Shown here piece after piece: positions 36,419 through 47,482 of a stretch of DNA of 64,000 nt. Every line of letters begins with the position of its first letter. Positions within the stretch are counted from its first letter, which is position 1. The DNA comes from Amphiura filiformis (lineage: Eukaryota; Echinodermata; Ophiuroidea; Amphilepidida; Amphiuridae). The notes under the pieces were generated by a model. That model did not search any database. It saw only the letters and a list, made by a program, of their open reading frames with translations, and was not told where the DNA came from. The DNA lies in the NCBI RefSeq assembly GCF_039555335.1, contig NC_092628.1:60623547-60687546 (forward strand), read 5' to 3'. The translations under genes were made by a program, and so were the position numbers.

Positions 36419-38524
36419 TATGGTCAATTCCAGCCAAAGCGGGCCAAAATTCTCTCTGGGGGCCATTTTGAAAATGTTTTCCTTTTCAATTCTAGACTTA
36501 TCAAATGAGACGATCATGTCTAGTGAATCATCAGGTGGAAGTGCCATCGGATTGAAAAATAACTTTTCTTGCTAGACCAAATAAAGTGTTAAATGCGCAT
36601 ATGCATGTTACCCACAATTCAAGCATTTTTCACCTGTTGTACGTCATAAAATTTCACTTTCTTTAATATCTTTCAATATTTTATGTGTGACTCATATACA
36701 CTAGAAATCGGTGAAGACTTTGAACGTAAAATAGAATTTTATTACATATATCTACAAAGAAATATTTTGGTTATTACAAATTTTAAGAAAGAACCAGGTG
36801 TACAGTTAAGATTGTGTCAATTCTTGAACTCTTTCCAAAGTGGCTGTCATTTAACATTACTGTATTATTTCGAAAGATTAGAATAAATGCTTCATATAAA
36901 TATAAAGTTAGATTTTGTATCTCGTCGCAGGATGAGGATCTCGGATGGATTCGTGGGTAACATCGTCTGGAAAATAGCAATTCCTATTAATTTTTTTTAA
37001 TAAAAATAAAAAATACTTTTCCCTATGTCAATAATTCAGGCTGCAATGGCACTCAAATGAATTTTAATCAAAATACAGACTACATGGAATATTTAGAATG
37101 GATCATTATGGCATTTTGGGTATAAAAATTTTGAGAATAATGAAGTTGCCAAATTCAAATAGACAGAGCAAACAGTTTTATATTATTATTTTAGTAAAAT
37201 CATTCCATATTTTCATGCAGCAATATTCTATTAACTCGTGTTTGACAGTTCCTATGAACTAAAACACTATCAATACGTTGTTAACTATAATTTAAGTAGG
37301 GATTCGTGGGTAACCAAAATGTTCGTGGGTAACACATATTTGAAGGTATGTATTGGTAAGCGGCAAAATAGAAAATATTACAGAAGGTTGGAATCCACCA
37401 TGCGGTTATTCCTCCATTGTGTTTCAATGATTCTCGTTTCTCTAACCAATTGCATTTACCCAAAAAATGGTCATTTAGGATAATCAATCAAAACTTCATG
37501 ATGCAGCTTCAGTATACCTTCAAGAGGACGCTATTAAACAGGACTGTTTTGGAACCTATTTCGCATGTTTTCAAAATGTTAAGATGCATAAGAAACATAT
37601 AATTTACGAGTAAATCCTTGGATTCGTGGGTAACGCCTCGAATTGTGGGTAAAGCTATAAGTACTATAGTACCGTTTGGGGTTGCGTTTCTTAGGTGTAT
37701 AAACTGTAAGTACTGTCAAAATTATAGCATACCCATGGCTTGAATATGTGCTGATTTAAACTTAAAATAAACAATCTCCTTATTTTTCAAGGTTAGCATC
37801 TATTCGGGATTCGTGGGTAACAAAAGTTTAAACCGTCAGAGATTCTTTTTTAAAGCGGTGAACGTATTTTTACGATTTACAATTTTAAGCGCTTGTCAAA
37901 CTAAATTCAGTGTCCAAAGTCATTAAATGTTAATTTAAGTTATGGCAATTATATTTGCTGGACTCGTGGGTAACAGTTGATACGTGGGTAACGTCAAATT
38001 TGATTTTATGGAATTTTATGGGTAAAACGTATTTGCATAAAATAATCACTTGGACCTCAGAATTGTAGAACGAAACTTCGTTTCATGATATAGTCATTTA
38101 TGGCATATTCACTTAACATTTTTCAGAACGATCATTTTATTTTTGATACGCGGGTAACAAAATTATTAGCCAAATTGACTTAATGGCCTCTAGAGTCCAC
38201 AAACTTTGGTGGAATTCAATCGTTTTACATATGATGAGAGATCATGCAAACGTCTTTCTAACGGTAATAATTTCATTTTGATTGAAGGACATTCAATGAC
38301 ATATATGGTGCTTTATCTTTGAATTCGTGGTAACGCCAATTCATTTAAGCTATCATAACTTGTCCCCTGGTATGACTTGCTAGTAAAGGCCTATATGCAC
38401 AAAGAGAGCACATTGGACGTGACATGATATGCTCCATCAATAACGTGATTTCCTTTATTAATGACATTTTAAAGTGGAAAGTTAACATAGAGAGAATTTT
38501 GTCCGTCAGCTGGAATTGACCATA
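36419..38524. mobile_element. 2.1-kb non-coding inverted-repeat element with iterated GTGGGTAAC motif
   Basis: The left end TATGGTCAATTCCAGC and the right end GCTGGAATTGACCATA are perfect inverted repeats. They extend imperfectly over about 40 bp, because AAAATTCTCTCT at 36447 is matched by AGAGAGAATTTT at 38489. Both ends are flanked by TA. No open frame resembles a transposase. The interior carries at least ten copies of GATTCGTGGGTAAC or close variants: 36948, 37301, 37322, 37621, 37641, 37808, 37961, 37979, 38145 and 38322, all on +, plus one inverted copy at 36607-36620. Sequence between motifs is not visibly repeated. Most simply this is a non-autonomous DNA transposon; the motif could be a protein-binding site. 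Confidence 0.78.
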
Positions 38525-38529
38525 TACAT

Positions 38530-40613
38530 TGTACTATCTTATGCCATCATACAGTTTGGCACATAATATTATTTGCCAAATATTATTATAATATACCCAA
38601 AAACATTACCTTTAATAACATGCCTGTTCATCTGATGTTTGGTAGTGACCTAGTTTCAAATTTTACTAACTGCGCTAAACCTAATTATGCAGAGGATATA
38701 CGTACAGGGCAGTTTATCTACGCACTTGCAATGCAACCACATAAAAATACTAATGTAACTACCAAACCTGAGGTCAAACAAAGGAGTTTCCATTCCTTTA
38801 TATATATTGGACTTAGCAGGAACCTAGCTGCATTAAGACTCAGACCAGCATGAAGCTACATGTAGTGATATCTGAACATATGATATAAACTGGTCCATAA
38901 AATGCTATGTAGCCTACACAATGTTCTACAAATCAAAAACAAAATCAATTTATACAAAATCATTAAATGCATAAATAGTGTGTGTTCAAATGATTGCAAC
39001 CCGGTTAAGAAATGGTACAGGGATCTAACAGCATAGTCTCTACTAGAAATTAAATGGACAATTGTTTTGATGAGCAAGAACAAGAAGTGTGTGAAGTACT
39101 GGTTTTCACAATAGCACTAAGCTGTTTTGTCCATCAAATCTTTGAAATCAGAGTAATCTTATTATGGTAATGTATTGTAAAAAGGTGATTCTTGGTTTGA
39201 TTCCCAATCAAGATATTATACAATATCATGTGACCCATCATGGCAGAACTTGACAATTTTTCTAAAAAATTAAAACAAAGAATTTGATGTGGGCTGAATT
39301 TCCAGCACTCTATCAAATCTATTTTGGCCATACTTGAAAAATGGACATTGAAACTTTTGTCAGGTTTAGTCCTAATGTGTCACTTATACACTCAAACAAT
39401 ACTTTGCCATTTAAAGTGCACCTGCACATGGGATAATTATAACATGTAAATGGGATGATATTACATTAAGTTATCCTTTACAACACATGTAAATATGCCT
39501 TGAAAATACTGCACAGTGAAGTTTATTGAAAAAGCTTATCAATCTGCTGTTAATAATAGAGAAACAAATATTAACAATTATTGATCTCAAAAGCTGAGTA
39601 GTGACATATTTCAAGCATGTAATTTTAGCTCAGAGATAGCTTAAATATAAATATATAGAACACTAAGCGTCGGTGTTGTAGAAAATAGTACTGTACAGCA
39701 AATAGTTACAAATATGACCATGAACGGTGCACATTTTTTATATTGATTGTATAAACTATTACCAAATCAGTCATTAATGATACATTCACATAGGATATAA
39801 ATAAGAAGTTTAAAGATTGTGAGATATTTTAAGCCTTGAATATATTGTAGCGAGCTGGTTCTGCATTTTCCTGTTAGATTTGTAAGTTCACCATTGCTGC
39901 AGTTTTGTTGCAGATATGTTTCCATGCTTGCTCTTTGCAAATACATAATGATATTAGGGAACAAGCCAGAGATTCGCTGACATCCTAGAAAAAACTAGTT
40001 TTGTTTCATGGCTAACCCCTTCTGTCTCCAACAAAATTGGAAGTGAGTCAAAATAATGATGTTTCTTAAAAGCACATATGAGAAACATAATCTGCATTAT
40101 TAATAACCCCTCCCACTTTAACAAAATTAGTTTTGTTCATAGGATGTCATCTATCTCATGGGTTATTTCATTATGATTGTGATGTATAGAACAGATACCT
40201 TTAGAACCCAAATGATGTTTTCAATTTCATTTAACAAATACTTCTAGTAACAGACCTGCGTTGTTGACATCATTTTCAATAATCATAACATGCTCAAGAT
40301 ACATATGAAAGACTTAAATCTAATGTTAATTGATCAAACTCATCATAACCTTATATCTTATCATACATCAGTGACAACTAGCTTGAGAGGCTAATTGTTG
40401 GGTGATTTTGTCATTGACAACATCTTGGGATTAGCCACTAATAGGGTCTATTGGTTGTGTTGATAATGGCAGGTTTTGAAACAGGTATACATGTAAGATT
40501 TAATAATTAGCATCAATTTAAAAAGGAGATTATTTACCTTTGATAAAGGTTCTGTTAAAAAAGTTTAAGACACAACTAAAACTGTTTCTTATTCTTTGCA
40601 CAGATGTTTACTG
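38530..40613. other. Intergenic DNA, nothing recognised
   Basis: No gene or bounded repeat was found. Small open frames have no support. Confidence 0.45.
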
Positions 40614-40617
40614 TTAA

Positions 40618-40905
40618 AGGGGCATTTTTCCCAAAAAAAAGTTGAGATTTTTACACAACTGGATACCTCTGGCTACATAATGTTTATGTACCAAATATTT
40701 CTTGCAGATTAATTCGTTTAGCAAAAATATCGCTAATTTGAATTTCGTTCTGGTGCACCAGAACGAAATTACAACACATTGTCTATGGAGCAGTGTAATA
40801 CACATAATCATGCATAACTCGCAAACGCATAAAATCGGAATCAACTGAAATTTTAGAAATAAGCTTTTTTCGTGGGTATCTACTGTTAAAACAGTCTAGC
40901 AACAC
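40618..40905. mobile_element. TTAA-flanked repeat, short copy of the 51994-53096 family
   Basis: It begins after TTAA (40614-40617) and matches the inverse of 52840-53096 over stretches such as CCTCTGGCTACATAAT, TTTCTTGCAGATTAATT, ATCATGCATAACTCGCAAAC and AAGCTTTTTTCGTGG. The right boundary is uncertain (a TTAA occurs near 40917). A perfect 30-bp palindrome sits inside it. Confidence 0.75.
40741..40770. repeat. Perfect 30-bp palindrome
   Basis: AATTTCGTTCTGGTG is followed immediately by its exact reverse complement with no spacer. The related copy near 52955 lacks it. Confidence 0.95.
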
Positions 40906-41084
40906 CTCCTTGACGTTAATTCCAACTCAAAATAAAAAAAAACATTGGCACAAATTTTCACCAGAAACAATATATCATTATAAGGTAAAATTAAGGTTAT
41001 AAAATGTTTTGAGTCATCCAGAAGCAGAAAATGGACAAAAATGTGAATCAAATTCTAGACTTACCTATGATTTTTTCAGAAATG

Positions 41085-41146
41085 TTGTGACCCATTCGCT
41101 AGGTCTTCATCAGACTTCGCAAGACATTGTAGCGAATGGGTCACAA
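41085..41146. repeat. Hairpin with TGTGACCCATTCGCT arms
   Basis: TGTGACCCATTCGCT and AGCGAATGGGTCACA face each other about 30 bp apart. On the minus strand a CTGATGA lies between them, recalling Penelope-like element ends, but the arrangement is not diagnostic. Confidence 0.6.
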
Positions 41147-41313
41147 AGTTACATAAAAAGTTTACATCTCTTGTTAAAGACTATAGTGTATTGAGCTTCC
41201 CCCAGGCAGTGATGTCAAGTGAAAAGTTACAGCATGAAATCATGTATATTGACTTGTACATGTTGGGGCAGATACAGATATATAAAATTATATGCACAAC
41301 TGAATTAACATTG

Positions 41314-41473
41314 GTATAATGAAAGACAGAGATAAAAAGACTAGTTCGCGTCTGAAATACTCGGACAAAAAGACAGAAAATATCGTGCTGCGCAGGTCGG
41401 CAACCAAACACGGTGTGCCTTTGCCCTGACGTCAGATGCGAACTAGTCTTTTTATCTCTGTCTTTCATTATAC
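41314..41473. mobile_element. Foldback MITE, 160 bp
   Basis: Arms of about 40 bp: GTATAATGAAAGACAGAGAT onward at 41314 and the inverse ending at 41473, including AAAAAGACTAGTTCGC. The interior (about 80 bp) is GC-richer and non-coding. Confidence 0.85.
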
Positions 41474-42905
41474 ACGTGCATTACAACTGTACAAGTTTGT
41501 CAACAAGTTGACATCACTACCTGCAGGAAGTATGGTAATTAACAGCAATAGAAACCTGAGCCTATTTTACTACAAATGAAATATATTCCTTTAAAATCCT
41601 ATTAGGCCAGATTTCAAGTAATCCCCTGCATACATTTACCACTTTGGATTGTCCAGCATCAGAAACAGAATACCTCCAGCATCTGTAAAGGCATGAAACT
41701 GAACAATTCCAATTTGGCATCTTATTCAATTTCAAGCATTACTAAAGTAAGGCTTGCAGGGAGCCAGGCAAAAATAATCTGGAGGTATTATTTTGCTATC
41801 CATGGGTGACAGGGGCTACATTGCCAACATACCAGTGTGTGCTATGATATTTTACACTACCCATAAACACTGATATCACTAATGTTTCTTGATACAAAAG
41901 TTTTGTAACCTCAAAAGGCTCAAGTGATGATTCTACCTAGTAATAGCTAGCAGGAATATGTTCAGGAATTTTGATAGATATTAGCTACCGTGCTTCGCCA
42001 TTTAGAACAGTATTTAACTTTCTCTTTTTTTTTGTGCAAGAAAAGATGCAATTTCAGTATTTTGTATTAGAAAATGCTGCATTATGATGTGTGTATATTT
42101 TGTAAAAATGCAGAACAGACAGTCCACTTTGCTACAAAAAGAGTGTAAAACATCATTTATTTATATCATTTATTATAATTTATGACTTGAAATTAATTTG
42201 TTTTAGCAGTTATTGCTTAATTTCAAGGCATGTGCACAAGTCAATTTGTGATAAAAGTTTGCTACATTTGCTGTAACCAGTAGGAGCTACTATAGCTTTT
42301 ATATTTGTAAAGTTGTAAAACAAAATATGTAATGTAAGTGTAAAATGAGTTACTTCATTCAGCTTCTAGTTTGAGAAAGATAAATAATTTTGAAAAAAAA
42401 TGCACTTTCAAAAATAGTGACCAATGTGCCAGGAATCCTAAGATTTTTGCTAATATTGTACCCTAGTTTTTAGTAGTATCATCTGTTGATTAAATAAAAA
42501 AAAAAGAAAGTTATTTATAATGAAAGGTATGTTGTGGTTGGCTCACTTGCCACACATATATTATTAATGTCTACTTGGGCATAACATTGTAAATCAGAAA
42601 AAGAAGGGCAATTTGGTACCCATTTTAATGATCAATGTTCACAAGTATGTCCAGGCATATACATGTATTAATATATGCATCATTTACGCAGAACACATAG
42701 CTAACCTAAAATGATGTTACGCAGTGTGTATTATAGTGTCTTTGCACTTCAAATACTGCCCTTGTCAAACGTGTGCCAGTAGCGTAGGATTGATTCATTT
42801 TCCTTGGAGATATTTATCATGTTTATATTGCCCATATTTTGAAAACATTTAGTGACAAATTTGCTACAATGTTTCTGTTGCATAATTAATTAGGTTAAAA
42901 TGGCA
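41474..42905. other. Intergenic DNA, nothing recognised
   Basis: No gene or bounded repeat seen. Confidence 0.45.
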
Positions 42906-42907
42906 TA

Positions 42908-43159
42908 CCGTAGAATTCTGTCTAAAAGCATGCCTCTAAATGAGGTTTTTTTGACAAAAGAGCCAAAAGGCGGACACTGTCCACAAACACATTATTTTGA
43001 GTTTGAGCAACTATATTATTGATACAGGCAGATGTACAAACATGTATTATTTTAAGACCAATCAATTATGTTTTTGTAGAGGGTGTCTGCATTTCATCTC
43101 TTTCGTAAAAAAACCCCCCTCATTTAAAGGTATATATACTTGTAGACAGAATTCTATGG
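42908..43159. mobile_element. TA-flanked MITE (copy 2)
   Basis: CCGTAGAATTCTGTCTAAAA and its inverse near 43140-43159 are flanked by TA at 42906-42907 and 43160-43161. It belongs to the same family as 19412-19672, sharing GCCTCTAAA-GAGGTTTTTTT subterminal sequence and an inner AAGACCAATC / GATTGGTCTT word in opposite orientation. Confidence 0.88.
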
Positions 43160-43161
43160 TA

Positions 43162-44071
43162 TTATTAAACAAATCAATGCACTTGTCCTGAATACTGATG
43201 CATATGTCCACCCGGTATGTCCAGTACAATCACCCTATGGCACCTGTGCATCAACATCTCAGTGCACATGCATTGATATCATGTCTAATTACCTATAAAT
43301 TTAAAGGTTTCAAACTGCATCTTAGGTGCAGAAAATGTCCATAGTTGTTCTGTGTACATAAACATTACACAATCAAGTATCCCCTTAAAAATAGTTTTGA
43401 TTCTCTAAATGAATTTGATGCTGAGAATCGAAAGTAAAATATATGCGGGAACATCATTATGTGCAATCTGTATTTATAAGTTATTTTTATGACCAAAAGC
43501 TGCTGCAATGTGTATATATATATATTAATATTATAATGAAATTAGTGCAAATGTTTTCTTTTGTAACTTCATCAATATCTTGTTTTTGTTTTGTCCACTG
43601 AAATAGGGAAACTGTGTAGGTAGTATTTGGGCATTAGTTTAAGTTGATGAAAAGTATCGGAAACTTATTAACACAGGTCAGCAAAAACTTGTTACATAAC
43701 ATTTCTTGATTCATAGTGGTTTTTAGAGGGATAATGTGATTTAGTCTGGGACTGATACATAATTTACAAAATTAATTGATTTTAAAAGTTCCATTATCAA
43801 CTTTGCCTAACATAGCATGTGCCCTAAAAGGGAATGTTAAATACCTGTGGAATATAATGGCATTAGTAAAAGCAAGAACTTGAATGTGACTAAGTTACAT
43901 GCATCAGAAGCTGAGACTATTATACCTGATTGAAGTGTAGGCATGGAGGTTGTATGAATTATAGTGCTAATATAACAATACACAATGGAAGTATACCAAT
44001 GTAGTTTAAATAGTAAAATGTAGATCCCACCAATTATCTTATCAAATTCATTGGGTTTCATGATGTATAAA
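43162..44071. other. Intergenic DNA, nothing recognised
   Basis: No gene or bounded repeat seen. Confidence 0.45.
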
Positions 44072-44458
44072 AACTAATGAGGTAGAATCAAAGAATACCG
44101 ACTCTGCCATGTTTGTGTGTCACACATGGAGGCAACTTTAATGTACCTCCAGATAACCAATGAGGTAGAATCAAGGAGTATCGACTCCACCATGTTTGTG
44201 TGTCACTCATGGAGACAACTTAATGTACCTCCAGATAACCAATGAGGTAGAACCAAGGAGTAGCGACTCCACCATGTTTGTGTGTCACTCATGGAGGCAA
44301 CTTAATGTACCTCCAGATAACCAATGAGGTAGAATCAAGGAGTACTGACTCCGCCATGTTTGTGTGTCACTCATGGAGGCTTATGTACCTCCAGATAACC
44401 AATGAGGTAGAATCAAGGAGTAGCGACTCCACCATGTTTGTGTGTCACTCATGGAGGC
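44072..44458. repeat. 82-bp minisatellite, about 4.7 copies
   Basis: Units start AACCAATGAGGTAGAATCAA and contain CACCATGTTTGTGTGTCACT and ATGTACCTCCAGATAACC. Starts are at 44072, 44155, 44237, 44319 and 44397 (periods 83, 82, 82, 78). A single diverged unit in the opposite orientation follows at about 44611-44652. Confidence 0.9.
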
Positions 44459-44652
44459 CTGGCAAACTTCGATTCAAAGTGTGTGGTTGTTTGCATTCCG
44501 TGTGTAATAGGTTTGTGTCAAAAATGTGTGCGAAGTGCTGCATGCGCAAACCTGTGAAATGCTTAAGGTAAAAGACGCAAATTATTGTTTAATTTTGGGC
44601 TCTTACCAATGGACATACATTAAGTGGCCTCCATGAGTGACAATCTAAGATG

Positions 44653-45868
44653 GTTGTTTTGCCATAGCATTGCATATGGTGCAATCTTGAGTCGGTAATG
44701 TTTGATACAAATGCAAGACAAAAAAGTCCTTGTACAAAATAAATGTAAAAATTAATTTAATCCACAAAAACAAAAAATTACAAAAGATGTGCATCTTAAT
44801 TGTTGTGCAATAGCTGCCAAAGTAGTTTCATGTCAGAATATGTGTATGGTTATGTAAAGTGAATAGATATGTGGCCTAGATCCTAAAATATGACGACAAA
44901 ATATCAAAAAATAAATGTATCAAAGTCAAACACTGTAAATGCACTCCATTGTGTCAGTTTCTCTTTATTGTGTTTGTTTTATTTCAAATCTCAACTTTTG
45001 TGACTTCCTTTTAAAATGATGATGAAGTCTTTTCTAAATAGATTTGGTCCAAATCCTTTAGGTAGCTTAGATCTGGGGTGCATAATCTAGCTTAGTGAAG
45101 TCTGTTGTTACCCATTTAAAACCTACAACTGGCCTGCAGAAAAAATGAGTTATGCACCCACCCCTGGTTTAGATATAGAGTGCCCCTGAATTAGGATTGC
45201 ACTGTCCAACATTTACATTCTTGAATAGTATATGCTTGAACCAAACAGAACTGAATACTTTATGTTATTGAGTAACATTTAACAGCTTATCACATCCTTT
45301 GGAATTACAAACTTGGCCCATCCAATCATGAATATAAAATTTGAAAATCACACCTCATTTTTAATCAATTCCACAAGTTATAAAGAACGTACATAGAACA
45401 ATCCAAGATTCAAAATGAGGTATAAGCATCAAATTCTAAGACAATGTCAAAATTTCAAAAACTATATAAAAGCTGTATAACTGAATAAACTATTCCGTCC
45501 TGTTTGGTTTGGGCACTATAATACTAAAAAATGAGCCTTTCTGTCAGCTCAGTTCTTTCTGAGATATCCTGTAGTACATACATAGATACACCAGTCATTG
45601 CATCGGTATAATTGTACCATATGACCTTTTACCTATTACCATCAATCATATCATCCATTTGGATTGTAAATACATGTACTATCCCTGTCATCTGTTTAAT
45701 AGTACATTGCCCTATTAGTAATACACATGTGTGGTTTAATTATGCAAGCATAATTTGTGTGGGACTGACTAGTTCATGTCAGCAATTATACCACTCAATT
45801 ATAAATTCTAGTAGTTCATTGCCATTCAATATTTTTACTATCATCCATGCTATCATGTATTGGATAGT
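44653..45868. other. Intergenic DNA, nothing recognised
   Basis: No gene or bounded repeat seen. Confidence 0.45.
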
Positions 45869-45892
45869 ATACAAATATTAACTGTCTATGAG

Positions 45893-45976
45893 TGTGATGG
45901 TCGAAATATAATCACGAGGTGAAAGATGGATTGTTCCAAACATCTTTCACCTCGTGATTATATTTCGACCATTACA
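45893..45976. repeat. Strong hairpin, 31-bp perfect arms
   Basis: TGGTCGAAATATAATCACGA onward (45898-45928) is perfectly inverted at 45941-45971 across a 12-base loop. Weaker pairing (TTAACTGTCT / AGACAGTTAA) extends the arms on both sides. Confidence 0.92.
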
Positions 45977-46012
45977 CAAATTTAAGACAGTTAATATTTG
46001 TTTTATATCACT

Positions 46013-46283
46013 CATGCATAAATTATATTACTAAAATACTATTTAAGGTAGGAAATACAATTTTTCATCAACATAACACCATGTTTTGCGGTGATATACT
46101 TCACATTTTGGGACCCACCCCATAACTAAATCGGCGAGTCCAAGAGTCAGCGCACGGCTTGGCGCAGGCGCACTGCGACAAAGCACATGATGGTAAAGAC
46201 TATCACACGGAGTGGGTGATGGTAAAAATGGCAAATGGTAATCAACCAATGAACTGTCTAGAATTTATGTATGAGTGATATAA
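46013..46283. mobile_element. MITE with TTATATCACTCAT termini
   Basis: TTATATCACTCATGCATAAA at the left and an inverted TTTATGTATGAGTGATATAA at the right bound 271 bp of non-coding sequence. It abuts the hairpin at 45893-45976. Confidence 0.75.
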
Positions 46284-47431
46284 TGTTTACAATCCCTGCA
46301 ATGCTTTAATAAAAATCAATTTGGTTCCCATGCTTGGCAATCCAGTTTGGCAGATCACCATAAGGCTTACCTGTGATATCAGGCTAGACAAGATCTGCAT
46401 TTCACTTGTAAAATGCACATTTGTCCATTTATCATTCTTATGGCTAGTTATCCCAAATGCTTGTTATTTATTCTAAATACAGTCATAATTTACCTAAGAG
46501 TTGTATACTTGTTACTTACTGGTCTCAGTTTTTTTACACCATATAACTCATTGTTTAGAACATATCAGTGGAAGGAATAACATGCCTCCCTTCTATAAAA
46601 TGAGCTTTTCCAATTTTGCAAGTTCCTCAGAGATGAACACATGACTTGCCTGCCCCAGCCAGTATTTGGAATGTTTCAGTGTACTCCAAGTGTGAAAATA
46701 CATGAACTAAACATGTAATACAAGATTTTTCAGTGGGCAATATTTTCCACAATTGGCATAGGAATATCAGTTGATCATTCAGTTTCTGAAAAGAGCCTTT
46801 CAGCTTGAAACATGATCATAATAAATTTGGGGATTTCTAGAGCACAATGCCAACCCACAGGCCTCTGATGTTAACATAGTTCCAATTGTGTGTTTGTGCA
46901 GCTTATTTTTGACCTTTCATTGTGGCTGCTGAAACCATCAAGAGATTTTATGTTCAATGCTATCATACATTTGTACACCTGTTCCAGCCCATGAAAGATG
47001 TAATTCTCCACCAAGAGGTGCTATAAGCAATATGATCATTATACACTGCAAAGAGTAACAACAGAGCATAGGATCACTTGGTCGATCGAGCCTTCACTGT
47101 GATGAGGAAGCAATGTTCCTGACCAATCACACAGCATCAAGTCATGAAGTGAAGCTGTCCATTGGCAGATGCAACACACATTGATATACCTTTGATCTTA
47201 TCCAATATTAACCTTCGCTGTAGTTGATTCCTCACAGGGAATGCATGACAACTGAAGTACAACCAAAACCTTAATACCACAAATCCAGGTGGAACTTGAA
47301 GTCAAAGTTGCTGCAATACTCCTAAGACATACCAGCTGTTGGTTCTCTACCAAATATGTCATGATATGGTGGAAACACTGGCAATGCAGTTCACAATTGC
47401 ACATTCTACACATAGCATGCATAATCCTATG
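46284..47431. other. POLR3H 3' UTR and intergenic DNA
   Basis: The sequence follows the POLR3H stop on the minus strand. A minus-strand AATAAA is present near 46466, but the cleavage site is not determined. Nothing else recognised. Confidence 0.4.
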
Positions 47432-47482
47432 CTAGGAGCTCCACCATGTTAATAGTCCTAGTCCAGGTTCACTTATGGATCC
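47432..47482 (-). CDS. POLR3H: POLR3H terminal coding exon 5 (51 bp)
   Basis: The acceptor is ctcttcag/GGATCC. It encodes [16 protein letters not shown] and TAG, matching the conserved C-terminal tail of RPC8. It was too short to appear as an open frame. Confidence 0.95.
   Translation of the reverse strand, partial: GSISEPGLGLLTWWSS

Noticed and set aside
41085..41146. Possible third hammerhead-like motif
   Set aside because: CTGATGA is present on the minus strand, but the GAA that should be unpaired sits in a perfect hairpin arm.
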